Positions 12,942 through 23,762 of a stretch of DNA of 64,000 nt are shown in pieces. The stretch is from Stereum hirsutum FP-91666 SS1 (lineage: Eukaryota > Basidiomycota > Agaricomycetes > Russulales > Stereaceae): assembly GCF_000264905.1 (NCBI RefSeq), contig NW_006763139.1:1156313-1220312 (forward strand), read 5' to 3'. Each line of letters starts with the position of its first letter. The first letter of the stretch is position 1. The position numbers and the translations under genes were made by a program. Under the pieces are notes generated by a model. That model did no database searches. It was not told the DNA's origin and was given only the letters and a program-made list of their open reading frames with translations.

Positions 12942-13710
12942 CGTAACCTCTAAAAATGGGCAGAGTTTCGACTATAGCTCCGTAAGTCAGTAAGAACGAC
13001 CGAATAACTCGATAACAGGGATTTGCATACCTGTTTTGCTGACAAGAAGGTAATTCGAGTACGACGAGGGAAGTATGTGTGTTTTATGTCGTCCGGCAAG
13101 TAGTGACTGCGGTGAACGCGGTGATGATGTTGATGTTGCGGAGAAAGCCGCATAATGACGTAGCTGGACCCTGATAGCGTGAACGCTGCCTACTCCAAAA
13201 ACTCTGAAAACGATGAGATTATGATTGGCGAAAGAGGAGCATGGAACAACGTCGCGCGAAATTTTCGGAAAGGTAAAGGCATTCGGGAATTTAGGGAGGA
13301 CATTTCTGATACGAAGATGATGAGGGAAAGTATTGGCCGCTTGGTGGAAATATGAACGAAGTCAAGCTTATTTGAACGGAAAGTCGGCCGCCCCTCTTTA
13401 TTCGTCGCCTTTTTCGAGACATGCGGAAAGGTGGCCAAACTAGGGAGCGCTGCCTTCGTCAGCTGGCAACCTTGCTTGATGGGTTGACCGTCGCCCTACG
13501 GAACTGACTTGCCCATACTATTTTTCTTTGAGAAAGACTTCAAGTTCACGGTGTAACAGTGGCCCCTGGTCTCATAACCATGGTAGGTAGCTGATCACAC
13601 TTTCCCTATTCATTCACAGTTTCCCAACAAAATGCCCGCACTTTTTCTCCGGCGCCACGCATGCTACTCACTGGCATAGTGTTCTTTGACTCCTACGTTG
13701 TCATTTCACC
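12942..13710. other. Intergenic between the F-box gene and the mobile region
   Basis: No gene recognised. It contains the F-box gene promoter side and ends where the left 137-bp direct repeat begins. A short near-palindrome (TCACCGGGTGGTGA) spans the left edge of that repeat. Confidence 0.4.
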
Positions 13711-13847
13711 GGGTGGTGAGCTTTCCCAACCAACTGCCTTTTCCGGACGCGCCCCGAACGCTGGCTCGCGGCACACTCCGACCAGCGCCACACTCTCGTC
13801 CAACGCGACCTCGCCGACTTAGACAAATATCCGCCGTCGTAGCACGC
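13711..13847 (+). repeat. Left copy of 137-bp direct repeat
   Basis: Starts GGGTGGTGAGCTTTCCC and ends CCGTCGTAGCACGC. The same sequence recurs in the same orientation at 19119-19255 with only two differences that I can see (CTTAGAC against CTTGTAC). The copies bracket the transposase and the minisatellite. They are direct, not inverted, so they are not standard Mutator-like termini. They resemble either short terminal direct repeats or a recent segmental copy. Confidence 0.85.
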
Positions 13848-14003
13848 ACATCTGCATATTATATTGAGATGAAATATAACGCAGCAACAAAGGATCTTTT
13901 CCCAAATACAGAATGTGTCTTTTTTGAACCCCGATAAAGCAGATCTCTACGCATGTGAACATTCCTGTCCAAAAAAAGACTGATTCCCACCGTATGAGGT
14001 AAG

Positions 14004-16988
14004 TTAATCGTGGCCGTAAGATTGATGCCTCTTTGCGTTCTTCTCTGGCGAGTGAGGATAGAGCGAAGCTCTCTTGAGCCGCATACGCTCGCTCTCGCTC
14101 TGACCTCCACCTTGAGAGCCTGGGACGACATCTTGCTTGCTCGAGCCTGGTGATAGTTGTGTGGCAAAGGTAGGTTTCGGAGTGTGCTGACGTTCTGGTG
14201 TGGCGCTGGTTTGATGTGGCTCTGATGCGGGTGGGTCCTTCTTCGCTAGGAGGCGCCCTAATTGCTCGGAAAGCAGGTCAATGTCCGCCTTTGCTTGAGC
14301 GGCCTTCTCTGCCACATCAGCAGGGGTGCTGAACATTCCGTGAGTATCCTTCAGGTAGCGTCCCAGCTGACCGAGCTTTGGTGCCACACAAGCTAGGTCG
14401 AATAGGACTCTTGCGAAGGTTTGCTCATCGATCGCACGCCGAGCGCTCCCTGTGTGATCAAGCGCTGTGAATATAAACTCGTCGTCTTCGCCAGCATCTG
14501 TTGCCACGCTCTCAAGATCACTGTTGTCGTCCTCTTCCTGCTCATCTTCTCTGGAGTCCTTGGCCCTCTCTCCTTCCTCGCCCTCATCCTCATACAACAT
14601 CTCATTCGCCTCTCGTATCGCCTCATCCACAACTGCAGCTGGGATGCCTCGCATAACACCTGTTGGTAGGGAGGGTGCGACTTCGGCCCTGTTTTGAAGC
14701 CGTGAGAAGAGGTCTGTCTGGGTACGTTTCCGCGCTTCGCTCTCCGAGCAAGGCATATTGACTAACGGCGTTCTCGGATCTTCACTGCGGCGTTTTTCGA
14801 GCCAAAGGAGTGCCGCGCGGAGATGCTTACACGCTCCTCCTCGTTGAGTGAAGTCGGCACAATCACAACCACCTGAACCGTCCGTCGAAACCGCGATATT
14901 GTATAGGGTGGGAGAAGGATCGTAGACGGTTGCGTATGAGGAGTAACAGCTGAAGAGGAAGCTCTGGGTGTGTAAGTCGAAAGCAGGAACACTGATTTGA
15001 CTCTCTTGTAAGAGATCTGCTGCCGCCTGGTCGCGCGCGGCATCTGGAATGAGGTAGGCGATAGGCGGTAGGATGGCGTGGCCAGCATTTGACGACAGTC
15101 CGTTAACGAGAGCCGCGCCTCCAGGTAGCGTCAACAATAACTTCCTCCAGCGATCCTCCTCCTGTACTTCGAGCTTCCGTTGCTCGAAGATCGCCGGAAG
15201 GATCTTCGTGACAAGGAGCTTGACGAGAATGTCGACTCGAAGGCGTCGGTTCCCTCGTTGCCAGCGGCGCAGATGCTTGCGCTTCAAGATTCCGTTGAAG
15301 GACTCGAGGTGGTTTGTTGTGGTAAGGACACCTTCGATTTCGCAGTGAAGGAGTACGGCGGCGTATCGGCGTCCATAGTCTGACCAGCTCCTCCACAGGT
15401 TCTCGTCCTTCATCCAGTACCCATCACCAAGATAACGAAGGTGCTCCAGGCCATTCGAAGCGATCGTTGGATAGTCCGCCAGCATCCCTTTGAGTACCGC
15501 CGTCTCCTTCGCCAACATCTCACGCGCCTCGCCGAAATCTGTCGTGGCCACAAGTTCGGTTTCAAGACGGGCCATCCGAGTTTTGAGAGACATGTGGACC
15601 GGTGAGCGACCTCGTAAAAGCTTGTTTCGATGGTTTCGCCACGACTGACGAAGATGGAACTTGCAGATCAGGAGCCAGAGGTCAGGGAACACTCGCATGA
15701 GAGCATTACGCTCCATGAGATCGGTATCGGTGATCGCTACCGCGGGCTCGAACGTGCGTCCATCTCTTTCTCCTAGCGAGGTCTTCCAAGCTCTGAGAAG
15801 CTTCTCCAGGATCTCCGTATTGTACCCAGCGGCAGTATGGCGATTCCCAGAAGGCGCAGAGAACAGGAACATCGCGAGAGGTTCGCCACGTCGTTTCCCA
15901 TCTAGCCCCATCAGGATAAATAGCAGGATCTTCTTCGTACTGACGCCAAATGTTCCATCTAGGAGAATCTGGCTTCAATCTCCGTGACGCCACGCCGCGT
16001 CCTTCATTTCGTCAGTCGCAATGCAGACCTCGAATCGATCACCCTGCTCTGCACGCGCAGAATAGTGGAAGATCGCATCCGCGATCTTTGGATTATATCG
16101 AGGTGAGGTCTTGTCCATCCATTCGTCAATGTTGACATGGGCAGCTTCGGTAACATTGATCCCGTGAAGGCGATTGTACTGGCGGTAGAGAGACCGTGTG
16201 TCGTGGCGCTTCAAGAGCCAGCGGTACGCCGACTTGCTCTCGTCCATGTTGGTAGGCTGTCCCTTATACAACCCTGCTTTGAACATCTGATTGTTCTTCT
16301 CATGTATGTTGTCCAGGTTTACACCATCGGCGAGTTGTTGGAGAGCGACGGCAAAGACAGAAGGATGAAGGGGACGACGAGGGGTATGGCTGTACTCAGC
16401 GGCTTCGCAAGCAGCGTTGTGAACCGAAAGGCCACGGACTCGAAGGATACGCTGGGTGCTGGCAGCATAGGTGAGCTCGATATGAGCAGGACATTCTGTG
16501 AACGGAATAGGATTCTGACGGATCTTCGTTCCTGCTGCAGCATGGTTGTAGCCACAGTCGCTTACGCGCCACAGCTTCGCATCAGCACTTCATTCTCTAT
16601 TGAAAAGAGAAGGCTGACATGCTCACCACTGGTAAAGTACTCTGCGGGTATCATTTCTATCTCCATTTGTCCAACGAACGTGCCAACGATTAGCAACAGA
16701 CTCGCGAGTATCGGTGTCAAGCCCAAGGGAGGCTAACAACGCTGCCGCGTTCACCTGATCTTCTTCATTCAAGCACCGGTAGACGTTATCGAAGCCTTGG
16801 TTTTCTTCGTACAAGGCTAGTATTGTCTTCTTTTGGTGGGATGTGGGCTTTAACTCATGGATGTAGAGTTGTGAGGCAACGCTGCGGGACGAGAGACCAC
16901 CCTTTTCCTTGTTTGCTTGGCTTGCAGAGACCATGATGAAGGGATCCTTTCGTGACTGGTGGTTCTTTTGTTTTGCTGGTTGAGTCAT
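14004..16988 (-). pseudogene. Mutator-like (MULE) transposase with SWIM zinc finger, interrupted by an in-frame TGA
   Basis: DDE transposase of a cut-and-paste DNA element. The first exon starts MTQPAKQKNHQSRKD, and at least two introns precede the main exon. The transposase core is clear: first Asp in ILLDGTFGVSTKK, second Asp in AVAITDTDLMERNALMRVFP followed by the family motif LLICKFHLRQSW, and a candidate catalytic Glu in TNHLESFNGILKRKH. A SWIM zinc finger follows (CDCADFTQRGGACKHLRAAL, pattern CxC...CxH). The tail is acidic and Ser-rich, ending KRHQSYGHD. In the frame joining AAWRHGD to SQILLDGTFG there is a TGA just before the first catalytic Asp, near 15976-15978. TGA from CGA by CpG decay is the simplest explanation. 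Unless a small unseen intron removes it, this copy is dead. Confidence 0.85.
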
Positions 16989-17803
16989 GGTTGGAAAAGC
17001 TAGTATAGCACTTTTAAAGGCTCGAGTTGGCCATGGTCCAGGATCTCAAGTGGTTTTGTTTTGGCAACATTTCTGCTGATTTTTACGATCATTTCCAAAT
17101 CATTTCTGTGACCAGTGCGGACAGAAAAAATTACCTTGCTTGCTAGGTCCTTCCCACCCCCGGAATTGAAGCCGCCAAGATTGCCAAAGACAAACATGGC
17201 CAAATACTGTGGCGTAGTCTCACTACAAAGATTCTCACTCTGGACGCGTCAACGCCACTCCAGTCCAACACCGCTCTCCCGCACGATCTTACTCTCTTGA
17301 AGCAGGTCACTCCCGGGCTGCACTTATTGTGTGCATTTTGTAGCGTAGCTGCAAGTCCATCAAGGTTGACAACTGGCGGACACTGCGCTTCCCTTGTACG
17401 TAGTCCGCTTCAGTCTGCGAAGCCTAGTTTGCCACAATTACTTCGCCGCTCCTGCGTATGAACGTACTACGACCCGTCGCAATTGGGGTGACCTCTTCTG
17501 TTTGACACGTTCAACACCTTCAACATATATTTTTGATGTTGGTCTGTAGGAGATCACGTCTGTTTGCACGTACAGTGCTAGGTCGATGCAAGGGGGTGGC
17601 AGGAATAAAATAAAAAACCGGATGTAGGGGGGGAGGGGGGCCCGGAGGGCCCTTAAACGCGAACTGTCCGGACATCACGGGAGGTCCTATGGCAGCCATT
17701 TGGAGGGTTCCTGGGGCACATATATGATTATCTGTGTACACAGTGCTGATAAAACTGTGAATAGGAGATGGTTTGAGTGTAAAAAAGATGATAATGAATA
17801 TTT

Positions 17804-18056
17804 TTAGGCTAGGTTAAGCTACGGTCGACGTCGGTCATCCCCTCCCCTAGCCTAGGCTAGGTTAAGCTACGGTCGACGTCAGTCATCCCCTCCCCTAGCC
17901 TAGGCTAGGTTAAGCTACGGTCGACGTCAGTCATCCCCTCCCCTAGCCTAGGCTAGGTTAAGCTACGGTCGACGTCAGTCATCCCCTCCCCTAGCCTAGG
18001 CTAGGTTAAGCTACGGTCGACGTCAGTCATCCCCTCCCCTAGCCTTAGGCTAGGTT
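17804..18056. repeat. 48-bp minisatellite, five units plus a partial
   Basis: Units begin at about 17804, 17851, 17899, 17947 and 17995, with a partial sixth from 18043. They are nearly identical. Each junction carries the perfect 16-bp palindrome CCTAGCCTAGGCTAGG, and each unit also contains overlapping GTCGAC and GACGTC palindromes next to a CCCCTCCCC tract. It has no coding potential. It lies upstream of the transposase, with G-rich runs on both sides (near 17630 and 18172). Confidence 0.93.
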
Positions 18057-19118
18057 ACACCAACATTCGTCAAAACAATGTGTTAATACCACAATAACCC
18101 TCCGTTTTGATCTTTTATGTTGTGGGAAAGGTATTAAATAAATCATTTTTAAATCATTTAAATATTCGAGGGGGGGGAGGGGGGAGGGGGTAAGGCCTTA
18201 AACGCGGGAGGTAAGATCCGGTACAGAATTTTACGTGGGCCACCCCCTTGGGTCGATGTGCAACTTCATTAATGTTCTCAGGTGGTTCACTCCCGGGTTT
18301 ACTCCCCGACTGCACGCACTATTTAGCCACTACTGTGAATGATGGCGTATCAGAATCACTGGCGGTCACGGTGATACTGTAGGTCTCACTAGGGTATGTA
18401 CAAGAATAGCCGAGGAGTCTCTCGCTTGCTTTAAGTATTCCAGGTAATGTATTTTCCTTATATCTGCAGGTTAAAGAAAGGGAGCTCTTTGGGCGATGGT
18501 TAAAAGTGGAAGTGCCTCCCGTCTTGTCCGCCGAAGCCTGAGCGGGAGTCATCGAAGCCCGCGGGGTATCATGATAGTTTTGTGAGTCGGATGGCCCACC
18601 ATTTGTGGGTGGCACAAAGCTCATGGTGCTAACACAGGGCGAAACACGTCAAATCAAACCCATAGCCATACCAGAAGAAGGGTCAGACAACCCATTGTCT
18701 TGTTCGTTTTGGAAGAAGGTGAGGCTTGGATAGAAGATGTTTCAAAGGGCGAAGATCTGGATACAAAACTCGACTCAGTGCCACTTTTAGGCAACTTTTA
18801 GGTGGTCGGAAGGGGAAGCTTTTTTTTGTCCCCCCACCATGCACGATGAGCACGACTCACCGAAGGGACTCGCTGTCCTCTACAACCTGTAGACCAGAGA
18901 TATGACTTTATTAGGTCTCCATATGCTCTTGAATTTTGTGAAAAGACGGGTTTACCACTTCACCATGCTGAGTGAACTGCTCGACTGGTTCAGTACATTC
19001 ATGCAGGCAAGATTGGACTCAATTTGAGGGAATGATGTCTAATAAAGTCACGGATGAGGGCAACACAGCATTCAGCTATGTGCAGTCATATAATATGGAG
19101 TGAGGTGTGGGTGAAATG
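18057..19118. other. Non-coding part of the mobile region
   Basis: AT-rich sequence, a G-run near 18172-18190, and one isolated minus-strand frame (18319-18624, 101 codons starting MSFVPPTNGG) that has no neighbouring exons or known motif. The element GCCACCCCCTTG near 18239 is the inverse of a copy near 17590, which hints that 17.58-18.25 kb is a small element of its own. I see no gene I can support. Confidence 0.35.
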
Positions 19119-19255
19119 GGGTGGTGAGCTTTCCCAACCAACTGCCTTTTCCGGACGCGCCCCGAACGCTGGCTCGCGGCACACTCCGACCAGCGCCACA
19201 CTCTCGTCCAACGCGACCTCGCCGACTTGTACAAATATCCGCCGTCGTAGCACGC
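19119..19255 (+). repeat. Right copy of 137-bp direct repeat
   Basis: Matches 13711-13847 in the same orientation with about two substitutions. Flanking bases differ on both sides (left copy preceded by TTTCACC, right copy by GAAATG), so the similarity stops sharply. The offset between copies is 5,408 bp. Confidence 0.85.
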
Positions 19256-19790
19256 CACGTTGTATACAAAACATATTTGACATTATCATAAACATTTTAC
19301 CGCTGGGTGTGACAATGGAAAGTGTGACTACAGACTGTCTACCAATACCTTTGCCGTTGAATGGACCTGGCTATTCTGCTTAGGCGGCTACTTCAGTTGC
19401 CGGTGACCCACGCCAACCCACAGCCCCACATCGTCGATGGTATACGACAACAACAGCCTCAGAATCGCAGCATCAGATGCATCAACATCGTCAGGACCGG
19501 CTCGGAGCTAGTCTCCTTATGCAGGCACTTCCTGACGATCGTACATCACGCATTTATACATTTTGATGCACTTGATGATAAACAACCTTGAACCTTGACG
19601 AGGCAGAAGCAAACATCGCACAACTCTCCTTGGGTCTCGGCGCCGGCACGAATGGCATTGCTCTTGAACAGTTATAAAGATCGACCCAGCCGACGTTCAC
19701 CGACAGGTTCTCCAGCAAACTGCTCTCGCCCGAAGGCTGAGCGATCAACCGTCTTCACTCTCGGCTTTTCCAAATACGCCTTTGTAGACT

Positions 19791-22475
19791 ATGGAGGGCT
19801 CAGCTGATTATGCTTACATGAACGATATGTATTCTAACATGGCTCCCTCTGGTTCTCATCCTACTACCCAAAATCGCCAGCAGCACCCCTATCATCTCCA
19901 GCAATCACCTTTCCACTATGCCTCAGACAGCTTTAATCACTCATCCTCCTCCTCATCGGCGTTTGTTGGATCTTCGCAATCTCTGCATTACCAGCCCGAT
20001 CCGCTGCTCCAGTACCAATCCAGTTCTCTCTCTGGTTCACAGACCCATTCAATGGCGAGCCATGCCTACTCGCCTCCGCCCGGACAAAACATGGCGCAGG
20101 TTTCTCAGGGATCACAGCAAGGAAGCATGGACCCACAAATCCAACTCGAACTCCTCCGTGAGACACGCAGGATCAGGGAGCTCGAGCTGTCCATCGCATC
20201 GGAGAAGCGTCGCTCTGACGAAGCCATCATGCGACAACGCCAGGCCGAACTCGCCATAGCCAACTTGGGCCACCACACACACGATTTCAGTAGCGTCGAT
20301 GATACGGGCTCTACCTCCTCTTTTCAACCCGACGCCTCGCTCGCAGAGTCGTGGCCCTTCGCATCGTTCCCATCATTCGACGACCATCGAGGCGGGACGT
20401 ACGGTTCATCCAATCCGGACGTCTCATCTTTGGAAGCCTCTCCGAATCCCGGCCCAGTTTCCACCTCATTTCCAGATGCCGGACTACAATCGGGACATCA
20501 TCATGGCCTGAATTCTTCACCAGCTCTCGAACCGTCGACCTCTTCCAACGACCAGTATCGTTCGCCACCCGTACCGGCTAGAAGCTCGAAGAAGAAGAAA
20601 GGCGTCGTACTCGAGGAACGCGAATTAAAGTGCATGAAGTGCAGCAAGGTCGTTGTCAAAGCTTTACTCCGGGGCACACGGAGTGAGCTAGACGTGCAAT
20701 ATCGGGCCCAGTTCCGCTGTAACGACTGCATGGTGCCCGAGGGTCAAATAGGAGCAACGTTCACTTCGAAAAAGCGCACGAACGAGATCGAAGACACGAC
20801 CGCTCCCACTGTATGCATTGTTTGTACTCGAGTACAAGGTCAGGGAGGTTTCGTGTCGAAGGACAGGGAACCGCTCGCGTTCACATACGATGTAAGTCGC
20901 GATATTTAATTCGCTCTTCACTTGTGCTGACTTGATTTTTCACCTCGCGAAGGCTGTCTGCGTTCCTTGCTCGCAGAAGTACAAGCGGTGAGTAGTATAT
21001 CATAGTGGTCAGTGGTCGCTCAGTGTTCAAAAGAACCCTTCATGTCAATCAGATGCTCTAACTGCGGTGGTGCGTCCTCGCGCGCGATGATCGGAAAGTG
21101 GAGGTGTAAGGAGATGTTTGAAGAAGGGCGCAAGACATGCTCTTTAAGCCATGATAAGTAAGCTACGGTCCAGTTTCTCTCGTCTGTCGTGGTTCTCAAG
21201 TTGATACGCAGACTTGGAGCGAGGGACATGGAGATGTCAGTTTGGGAGATTCCCGGCAATGTGTCTCACAAGAAAGAGTATCCAGACATGGTGCGCGCCT
21301 GCGTCAACCTATGGAAAGAGCACCAGCTTGGCAAGAATGCCACCCCCGAGGTATTTTTCTTTCCGCTTCAACATCCCAGTATCTTCTTGTCCTTTCTGAC
21401 CGCCGGATTATCGACAGGTCCTAGAACACTCGCTAGAACTAAGAACTTATGATGATATTCTACAGAAAATAATCAACATGGGTCCACCGGCAAATGAACT
21501 ACTCACTAAACCACCCTTGACCCCCTATCACCGCCAGTATCTTTCTCTAACGTGGGCGAAAGCGAGGAGAAGGCGAGATAAGTCGAAGCCCGAGTGGACA
21601 CAGTCCACTGCGGCAGAGAAGTCGACCGCTGAGTGGTACGCCTAACTTTTGAGCATGTAGTTATTTTCTGATTCAAAGGCTGAACTATTTGAAAAAGGGT
21701 CGCATTCAATACACGAAAATCCGAGGTGTTAATGCCTGCGAACTCTGTCCTTGCTGGAGTATGGTTTTTCGAGTGGCATATCAAGAGTAAGCACGATATT
21801 TATGGTTGAACGGTGTTGTTTTGACTTGCATTATCGTCAAGATCGTACACTGCTTACAGGAACATTGACTATGTTCGGTGAGTGGCTTTGCAATGATGGC
21901 CTCTTGTCATGCGTTGTTGACCAGAACACCAAAGATCGGGGAGACGTGGATGAACGCGGCGTGTTCTCGCATACCAGCATTTTGCTCCGCACCTTCGAGG
22001 AGATAGACAAGCATAATTCAGAATTCCCAGACGACCCCTGGCTCCCCCCGGAACATCTTTGGGTAGATCGCTTTCCGATATAATATACCATCCATGAATC
22101 TCACACCAATGTCTGTCCAGGTCGCCACAAAGTCCGCTCCTAGCAGTCCGTATACCGCCTATGTGGTACCCGTTATCTGTTATTCCACTCATATCGTTGC
22201 TCTCTGCAGATCTTAGCCACCGGCTCTACGAACTTATGGAAAGACGTGCGGGTATGCTCAACTTGGACGAGTACATTTCGCGAAATCCGCGCGTCGATCC
22301 TTCTATCTTCAGCCCCGAGACTAGTCGAATTGCGACGCACTTGACACAGCGCATCTCTGGCGATCCTGCCATCAGCGTATTTGTGAAGCATCTCGGGGAT
22401 AGGATCAAGGTAGAAGGAGTGGAGAACGTCATGAAGAGGGAGTTGGCGAAGATTCCGAAGAACGTAGAGGTATGA
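19791..22475 (+). CDS. Cys-rich zinc-binding protein with Ser/Gln-rich N-terminus and coiled coil, function unknown
   Basis: Starts MEGSADYAYMNDMYSNMAPS. Residues about 1-100 are Ser/Gln/Pro/His-rich. Residues about 105-160 are charged and coiled-coil-like (LELLRETRRIRELELSIASE). After a basic patch (SSKKKKG) come several CxxC pairs: LKCMKCSKVV, FRCNDCM, VCIVCTRV, VCVPCSQKYKRCSNCGG, then WRC...C. This arrangement suggests two or more zinc sites. Later exons read YLSLTWAKARRRRDKSKPEW, GVWFFEWHIKR, TMFGEWLCNDGLL, and the last exon LSHRLYELMERRAGMLNLDE with the stop after KIPKNVEV. About six introns. The Ser/Gln-rich front, coiled coil and zinc sites suggest a nuclear regulator, but I do not recognise the family and give no name. 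Confidence 0.7.
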
Positions 22476-22801
22476 GGTTCTGGGTTGATGTAGTTATGTT
22501 GTCGATCAGATTCGCTGTTCAGCTGTCTTTGTGGTATTGCACTTGTTTTGTCTGTCATATTTATTCTGTAGTAGACTAGTCGTGTCTCATAGGCCTGCTT
22601 TAAGGGGGTTATTCTGGTAGTAAGTTTCAAGATAGTATCATATTGCTGCCTACGCACTGCGCCACCGCCACAAGCCGCTCACGAACCGAATATTCGGCCC
22701 GATCCCGGGTTAAGCGCTCGCCGTCGAGCCAGTGGCAGCCACTTCATTGCAAGTTGCAGCAGCTCACCCAACAACTCACATTACGCCTTCATCTCAAGGA
22801 T

Positions 22802-23619
22802 ATGCCGTCAATCGGTCGCTATATTCGCGGTATTCGCGCGGTGGGGATCAAGGAGTGGTGGCACCAGATGCAGGGCATCGGAGACGTGAAGGCGGGCAGA
22901 TTTGTTGGAAAGGACCAGTGCGTATCCTTGTTCGAGTTTCTGTTGGCCATTCGCCTCGCTTTCTTCTGCTTGGCTTGTCTCTTATCGTTCCACATGTGGA
23001 ATATGAGATATTTATGGCTGACGATACTCATGAGTGTAGAATGAGGGCTAACTCTAATATGTATAGGTTCGGGAACAGGTATTTCGAGAACTTGGACGGA
23101 TTCCAGGAGGTTCCTGGTACGTGCTTTTGTTCTAACATAGCTTGCGCTTCATGCCGTTTGGGGCGTTGCCTGTATATCATGTTGGCGGGGAGGGCATAGC
23201 GATGTGTGCTGATGCTCTGAGGATCTATAGGCCGTCACCGATGGGTCGACTTCTCTCAGGTGCATCTTATCCGTGTTGGCTTCCATGACTAGGCACTCAT
23301 CTGCGCTGCCGTGGTATATAGCACTACAATAATGCAACCCAGGTTCCTCCTGAGTGGCACTCCTGGCTATCTCACATTCGCATGGACCCTCCGACTGAGG
23401 ACCCAGTCATGCTGAATTCATCGCCACCCTGGAAGGCAGTACGTCATGTCCTTTATATCGACAGATGTCATGAGGATATAGTAATGATGAAGTCTCTTGC
23501 ACATAATTTTGTAGCCATGGATTGAGAACCTGACCGGCACAAGAGGAGCGTACAGGCCGTACAACACTGTGAAGCCAAAGATCGAGCACTGGGAGCCCAA
23601 GGCCATCCCTCGTGGTTGA
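22802..23619 (+). CDS. NDUFA12: Mitochondrial complex I accessory subunit NDUFA12 (B17.2)
   Basis: Small accessory subunit of NADH:ubiquinone oxidoreductase in the inner mitochondrial membrane, near the Q-module. The exons read MPSIGRYIRGIRAVGIKEWW, then AGRFVGKDQ, FGNRYFENLDGFQEVPG, RHRWVDFSQ, HYNNATQVPPEWHSWLSHIR with DPPTE, and ENLTGTRGAYRPYNTVKPKI ending in AIPRG. The RHRWVD box and the PPEWHSWL box are the two family signatures. Length (about 140 residues over five exons) matches the family. The start at 22802 is the first ATG in frame before the conserved IGRY block. Confidence 0.95.
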
Positions 23620-23762
23620 TTGAGTAATACGGTATCTTTTCTCTTGTGTCTGTGTAACAGCGCAATCCTACATCCATACACTGTGCATGTCCCATGAAAA
23701 GCCCGTCAAGTATATCCTCAGCAAACGGATATCATTCCATAAGTCCCCCCATACCCGATGCT

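Noticed and set aside
17804..18056. CRISPR-like regular repeats
   Set aside because: The 48-bp units are directly adjacent with no unique spacers, and the host is a eukaryote. It is a minisatellite.
18319..18624. Minus-strand 101-codon frame starting MSFVPPTNGG
   Set aside because: Isolated inside the mobile region, with no motif and no flanking exons.
13711..19255. LTR retrotransposon flanked by 137-bp LTRs
   Set aside because: No gag, protease, reverse transcriptase or integrase lies between the repeats, no primer-binding site is evident, and I found no matching target duplication. The coding content is a DNA transposase.
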